NCBI GenBank assembly: GCA_014803505.1
Contig: JAAVBM010000016.1
Span: 30,037-94,036 of the forward strand
Direction: 5' to 3'
Origin: a bacterium
GTDB taxonomy: Bacteria > Cyanobacteriota > Vampirovibrionia > Gastranaerophilales > Gastranaerophilaceae
DNA length: 64,000 nucleotides
The notes beneath the pieces were generated by a model, which was given only the letters and a program-made list of their open reading frames with translations, was not told where the DNA came from and searched no databases. Both the position numbers and the translations under genes were made by a program. Positions within the stretch are counted from its first letter, which is position 1. Every line of letters starts with the position of its first letter. This document shows, piece by piece, positions 59,850 to 64,000 of this stretch.

Positions 59850-60086
59850 ATGGATGAAAAAAAATTGTTTGAAGCAGGATGTTTTCTGCCAAGTTGGATA
59901 GAAGATACAAAACCCGAACCTGAACCAATGCCGATTTCGCAAGTTTATACGCGTCAGCATAAGGATCTTCAAACACTGCTTTCTGAATTGGCAGAAATAA
60001 AAGACCACATTCAGGATGTGCAAGAAAGACAATGGAATTTAGCGAAAATGCTACATTTCCATGAAAACAATTTTGTAAAAGAATAA
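59850..60086 (+). CDS. Small hypothetical protein, 78 residues
   Basis: A 78-residue protein: a Pro/Glu-rich N-terminal half (FLPSWIEDTKPEPEPMPISQ) and a helical, coiled-coil-like second half (LQTLLSELAEIKDHIQDVQE). A GGAG ribosome-binding site 9 nt before the ATG at 59850 favours that start over an in-frame TTG at 59835. Same operon as the preceding gene; family not recognised. Confidence 0.7.
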   Translation: MDEKKLFEAGCFLPSWIEDTKPEPEPMPISQVYTRQHKDLQTLLSELAEIKDHIQDVQERQWNLAKMLHFHENNFVKE

Positions 60087-60119
60087 ACGACTACCAGACA
60101 CTACTTTAACACACTAATT

Positions 60120-60150
60120 AAGCCATATATTTTCTATATGGCTTTTTATT
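60120..60150 (+). terminator. Terminator after the small two-gene operon
   Basis: AAGCCATATA / TATATGGCTT-type stem with a TTTTC loop, followed by TTTTATTT. Confidence 0.85.
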
Positions 60151-60151
60151 T

Positions 60152-60403
60152 GTAACGACGGTAAATGTTCTTGTTACTCTGACCTGGATTCAGGGTCTAT
60201 CAATTAAGAGATTCCGGATCAAGCCTGGAATGACTAAAGCTAGTTGATGTTAATCAAAAATTTTGTCATTCTGAACTTGATTCAGAATCTAAAAATTTTT
60301 GCTTCTAAAAACAGAATAAACTAGCATTTATATATTTCGGATTAAGTTCGGAGTGGCAGTAAATATTAAATTTATAATGACAGCAAATAAATTGTTCATC
60401 TGA
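60152..60403. repeat. R1 repeat array upstream of the Pmp-like gene
   Basis: Several R1 palindromes in 250 bp. 60156-60235 matches 2757-2861; 60209-60290 is the reverse complement of 9444-9525 with few differences, including the spacer CAAAATTTTTGATTAACATC. More decayed units follow to 60403. No ORF is seen. Confidence 0.88.
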
Positions 60404-60411
60404 ATTAGTAT

Positions 60412-60440
60412 TGCGAAATATTATGAAATGATTTATAATA
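60412..60440 (+). promoter_or_regulatory. Promoter of the Pmp-like gene
   Basis: TTGCGA (60412-60417), 17-bp spacer, TATAAT (60435-60440), giving a leader of roughly 57 nt before the ATG at 60504. It lies just after the R1 array. Confidence 0.7.
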
Positions 60441-60503
60441 TGAACATTACAACTATTATCAGTAATAATTTTAATGAACAATAATAAATGAGGATTGAGA
60501 AGT

Positions 60504-63500
60504 ATGAGAAATGATATTTTTGTGCCTTCAAAAGCAACCTTTAAGGTGTCTTTCGGGGGGGGGGTAACCCTTAAAGCCTTATCAGCAGCGGTTTTGGCAA
60601 GTTGCTTTAGTTTTGGTGCACAACAAACATTTGCTGCAGATATTTCTAATGTAGATTTAACTAAACAGCCGTTAAGTTCTCCAACTTTAGATTATTTGAA
60701 TAAACAAGGAGTTGAATTTAAAGACGAATCCGGTAATGTTTTAAAGGATTATTCAAGTTCTTATACTTTAACAAAGGTTAATTCACCTTCAGATAATACA
60801 ATTACAAAATATGAAATAAACAGAGCAACCGGAGAAATTACCGGAGAGCAAAGTTATAAAGTAGATTTCAAATCAGCAACTAGCGTAGATGATTATGTTG
60901 ACAAATATACAGATGTTGTTTCCGGTAATAATTCTAATACTCCGTTATTTGAAAATCCTACAGGAATAGTTGCTGATTCTATTAACCAAAGGGTTTATAA
61001 AAATAATACATCTAGTACAAAAGTATCTTCTAATTCTGATTTTGGAACATATGCACAAATTGTAAATAATGGTGATATTTCTGATATTAATGCTGATTTT
61101 GTTGGAAATACAGCATCGGTAAATAGTTCATCATCTACAGCTTGGCGTTATTTTTATGGAAATGCAAGTGGTGCAATTTATAATAACGGAAATATAAATA
61201 ATATTTCCGGAGATTTTATAGGTAATAGTTTTTCTAGTAGTAGAGTATATTTATGGGGTGCAAAAACAGCTTCTGCAATATTGAATGATTACAATGGTGA
61301 AATTTCAAATATAAAGGGTAACTTTGTTGATAATTACGGGGGTGCAATAAATAATGCTGGTACCATCGGTAATATTTTGGGTTCATTTGTAAATAATGAT
61401 AGTGGTGCTATTTATAATTCCGGTAAAATTTCAAATATAGTTGGTGATTTTTATCGTTCTAGTATTGAAAACAGTGGTGAAATATCTAATATTGTAGGTG
61501 ATTTTATAAATTCAGCTAATAATTATAATTATGGTGCCATTACTAATTATAACAATGACAATGATGATACAGGATATATCGGCAATATTGTTGGTAATTT
61601 CTTTAACAATGCTTATGGTGCGATTTTAAATTATAGCGTTATAAATAATGTGACAGGTTATTTTGCCGGTAATGGTTATTACTCATATAACGGTGGCGGT
61701 GCAATCAAGAATAGTGGTTATATAAATGTAACTAATTCTACTTTTGTTGAAAACACTTCAGAAAATAATGGCGGTGCGATTTATAGTGGATTTAATGAGA
61801 GTATATATTCAGGTTCTATTCCAGAGGGAAAGAGTGCAGTAAAAGCAACCGAAACCTTTAATACTAATGTAAAATCTTCTATCTTTACTAATAATAAAGT
61901 TTCTTATGGTTCTGGTGGAGCTATTGCACTAAGTTATAATATTGATTTTTATTCAGGAGAGCGTCCAATACCTGTATCCTTGGATTCTGATATTTCAAAT
62001 AATACTGATAATTCCTCAATTATTAATAAATTTAAAGAAAGTATTTCTGTAAATATTGAAGATTCAATCTTTAATGAAAATATGGCTCAATATGCTGGCG
62101 GCGCAATTGCAGCTTATGGCAGAATTACAGAATATCAAGATTCTTATTCTTATGGGCCATCATCATTGAATATAGAAACCGCTTCATCTTCTGATAATGT
62201 AAGTGTTTTGAATATTAAAAACTCAAAATTTATCAATAACATTGTTGAAGATTGGTATGAACCTAAATATACACTTGCTTCTTATGCTACTTATGAAGCA
62301 TATGGTAATGATACTTTTTCTGCTCAATATGGTGGTGGTGCTATTTGGACAAATGTCGCAACCAAAATTGAAAACTCTTTATTTGATGGTAATAAAACTA
62401 TAAATGGTAATGGTGGTGCAATATTTGCTGATGTAGAGGATTACCAGATATATAATAATGGTTGGGGACCGGCAGAAGAAAATTTATCTGATACTTCAGG
62501 TATTGCTCTTATGAGCGAAGGTGTTTCACCTCAAACAAATTATGTTGTTTATGAAAATGGAGCAACTCCAACCCAATCAAACGGTTTGACGATTAAAAAC
62601 TCAAGTTTTATAAATAATACAGCATCAAGTGATTTAGAAGTTCAAACTCCTGAAGCTTGGGATTATATAAATTATCTTGAAAATTTCGGAGATTATGAAA
62701 CAGCGAATAATTTATATGATTTACTAGATGCAGAGGCAGAGAAACGTGGATATGATATTGAAAATGGGAATTATCCACCTGCAGATATTCAAGATGAAAT
62801 AATTAATAAAATCGTAGGATCTACACAAGAGTTTAAAGACTTTGTTAAAATGGCTGAAGAGGCTCAAAAAGCACATGGTGGAGCTATCTATTCTGCGCAA
62901 AATACACAAATTATTGCTGATAATGCTGATGTTATATTTAAAAATAACAAAGTTGTTAATAACGGAAAAGAAACTCTTAACGATATTTATATGCTTACCA
63001 GTATTGGTAATAAGCAATCTGCAATGGCGGGTAATATTGTTGCCACTGCTAATGATGAAATTAGAGATTTAGTAACTCTAACTTTAGATGCAAGAAATGG
63101 TGGTTCTATTGTATTGAATGGAACAATTGATGGTGGCATTGTTACTTACCCTCAGCGAAATACCTCTATGGATCAATCTGTATTAAATGCTGATACAAAT
63201 ATAAGTAATGATTCAAAAACTGATTTCCAACCGGCGTATAATTTAAATATTACGGGTGACGGTACCGGTAATGTTGTTTTTGGAAATAGTGTTAAAAACG
63301 CAAGTATTACAACATTTAACGGTTCAAATGCTTCATTAACTAAAGATTCAAACTGGAATAATAATATTCTAACAATGCAAGGTGGTCAGATTTCAATGAT
63401 TAACAACGAAGTCGGAACAATGAACTTGCAAAGAATGCTGGTTACAAAGGATACAAACTTACTTGTAGATGTAGATTTAGCTAAAAATACAATGGATACA

Positions 63501-64000
63501 ATAAAATCCAAAGACTACAGCGAACATTTTGGTAATGTAAACGTATCCGGCATGAATCTATTATCAGATGCGAAAAATGAAAAAACAGAAATCTACTTCG
63601 CAGAACAAGGTTTGAAAGATAACGTAACAAACGGAACAGGCGAATTACCTGACCAAAACCAAACCGCCTATACCCCAATCTATAAATACAATGTATCTTA
63701 CGATAACCGCGAAGACGGTGGCTACTTTGTATTCAATAGAGGAGGAAGTGCAGGCAACCCAAGCGACTCGTTTAACCCAAGTATATTGGCAACCCCGGTA
63801 TCAAGCGTAGCCGCCTCTCAAGCAACCATAAACGAAACCTTTAAATATGTATTCGAACACGCAGATGCCTTTACCCAATTACCTCAATCTATCCGTTTAT
63901 CAAGATTGAATGCCAATAAATATGCGTTAAATGAAACAAATCCTTATGGCCTAGGTTCAAGCACAGATTTTGACGGAAATCGTGGCTCCCTATGCTATGA
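60504..64000 (+). CDS. Pmp-like beta-helix surface protein (phase-variable, 3' end outside window)
   Basis: An uninterrupted frame of 1165 codons to the window edge. A long signal peptide (MRNDIFVPSKATFKVSFGGG..., cleavage likely after QQTFA, residue 45) is followed by: eight imperfect repeats of G.I.NI.GDF..N type at about residues 180-400 (for example NNGNINNISGDFIGN); a 400-810 region of GGAI and FxxN motifs (STFVENTSENNGGAIYS, SIFNENMAQYAGGAIAA, SLFDGNKTINGNGGAIFAD) as in chlamydial polymorphic membrane proteins; then a passenger-end region (VVFGNSVKNASITTFNG). This predicts a right-handed beta-helix adhesin; the autotransporter barrel would lie beyond the edge. The G10 tract at codons 18-21 permits phase variation. 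The codons after about 63,490 use more C than the rest. Confidence 0.88.
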   Translation, partial: MRNDIFVPSKATFKVSFGGGVTLKALSAAVLASCFSFGAQQTFAADISNVDLTKQPLSSPTLDYLNKQGVEFKDESGNVLKDYSSSYTLTKVNSPSDNTITKYEINRATGEITGEQSYKVDFKSATSVDDYVDKYTDVVSGNNSNTPLFENPTGIVADSINQRVYKNNTSSTKVSSNSDFGTYAQIVNNGDISDINADFVGNTASVNSSSSTAWRYFYGNASGAIYNNGNINNISGDFIGNSFSSSRVYLWGAKTASAILNDYNGEISNIKGNFVDNYGGAINNAGTIGNILGSFVNNDSGAIYNSGKISNIVGDFYRSSIENSGEISNIVGDFINSANNYNYGAITNYNNDNDDTGYIGNIVGNFFNNAYGAILNYSVINNVTGYFAGNGYYSYNGGGAIKNSGYINVTNSTFVENTSENNGGAIYSGFNESIYSGSIPEGKSAVKATETFNTNVKSSIFTNNKVSYGSGGAIALSYNIDFYSGERPIPVSLDSDISNNTDNSSIINKFKESISVNIEDSIFNENMAQYAGGAIAAYGRITEYQDSYSYGPSSLNIETASSSDNVSVLNIKNSKFINNIVEDWYEPKYTLASYATYEAYGNDTFSAQYGGGAIWTNVATKIENSLFDGNKTINGNGGAIFADVEDYQIYNNGWGPAEENLSDTSGIALMSEGVSPQTNYVVYENGATPTQSNGLTIKNSSFINNTASSDLEVQTPEAWDYINYLENFGDYETANNLYDLLDAEAEKRGYDIENGNYPPADIQDEIINKIVGSTQEFKDFVKMAEEAQKAHGGAIYSAQNTQIIADNADVIFKNNKVVNNGKETLNDIYMLTSIGNKQSAMAGNIVATANDEIRDLVTLTLDARNGGSIVLNGTIDGGIVTYPQRNTSMDQSVLNADTNISNDSKTDFQPAYNLNITGDGTGNVVFGNSVKNASITTFNGSNASLTKDSNWNNNILTMQGGQISMINNEVGTMNLQRMLVTKDTNLLVDVDLAKNTMDTIKSKDYSEHFGNVNVSGMNLLSDAKNEKTEIYFAEQGLKDNVTNGTGELPDQNQTAYTPIYKYNVSYDNREDGGYFVFNRGGSAGNPSDSFNPSILATPVSSVAASQATINETFKYVFEHADAFTQLPQSIRLSRLNANKYALNETNPYGLGSSTDFDGNRGSLCY
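60555..60564 (+). repeat. G10 homopolymer, phase-variation tract
   Basis: Ten consecutive G in an AT-rich genome, covering codons 18-20 (Gly-Gly-Gly) and the first base of codon 21. The bases after it, TAACCCTTAAAG, give TAA at once with nine G, and GGT AAC CCT TAA with eleven G; only ten (or ten plus or minus three) keeps the frame open. Confidence 0.95.

Noticed and set aside
62724..63678. Open frames on the minus strand and in another plus frame inside the Pmp-like gene
   Set aside because: They are shadows of the Asn/Ile-rich coding strand, with no ribosome-binding sites; the 60504 frame is continuous through them.

Overview
The window is AT-rich, gene-dense bacterial chromosome using the standard code. 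The cell envelope is diderm: there are two TolC-family outer-membrane channels, an EmrAB-type pump, and a very large Pmp-like surface protein. The mixture of a diderm envelope, cyanobacterium/Firmicute-like housekeeping genes, LicD/TagF-type sugar-phosphate enzymes, an orphan FliI/SctN ATPase and many tiny XRE regulators best fits an uncultured gut lineage such as the non-photosynthetic cyanobacterial relatives (Vampirovibrionia/Gastranaerophilales). That assignment is an inference; no rRNA gene is present to settle it.

Layout. 0-5.4 kb: the end of dnaJ, a secreted beta-propeller-like protein, an O-methyltransferase, a HIT protein, speE, an acyltransferase gutted by an internal deletion, and a lone XRE regulator behind a perfect palindrome. 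5.4-13 kb: a long minus-strand fatty-acid operon (small ORF, yceD, rpmF, plsX, fabH, small ORF, fabD, fabG, acpP, fabF). 13-26.5 kb: a ThiE-like protein, manC, a small regulator with a possible small RNA, recJ, tRNA-Ile, a TolC-family protein, mfd, a parvulin-type lipoprotein chaperone and a membrane-anchored toroid-like protein. 26.5-32 kb: a diguanylate cyclase, then emrB-emrA-marR divergent from a TolC-family gene across a MarR-type operator, i.e. a complete drug-efflux module. 32-41 kb: ilvE, dnaN, a regulator/small-protein pair, a cluster of DnaA-box-like 9-mers (candidate oriC), an ArnT-like glycosyltransferase, two more glycosyltransferases and hisS. 41-52 kb: metG, tandem and divergent XRE regulators, the FliI/SctN-type ATPase, adk, a glyoxalase, murA, a duplicated small-protein locus and a GAF-GGDEF-HD-GYP protein. 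52-59.5 kb: a surface-glycan operon (galE, licD, tagF-like, CDP-polyol cytidylyltransferase, SDR, ABC exporter). 60.5-64 kb: the first 1165 codons of a Pmp-like beta-helix surface protein carrying a G10 tract in its signal-peptide region; it runs off the window.

Three things stand out. First, the G10 tract is built as an on/off switch: 10 G keeps the frame, while 9 or 11 G meets a stop within a few codons. Second, four loci share one design, a tiny HTH regulator transcribed divergently from a 70-80 residue helical protein; three have near-perfect sigma-70 promoters wrapped in palindromes, and one small protein is duplicated next to two unrelated regulators. I recognise no described system with this layout. 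Third, a 25-30 residue module (FSI...GI.I) recurs at the N- or C-terminus of three surface-glycan enzymes.

Two families of dispersed repeats (an ~80-bp double-palindrome element and a ~30-bp element abutting stop codons) and intercistronic hairpins within operons make up most of the intergenic structure.
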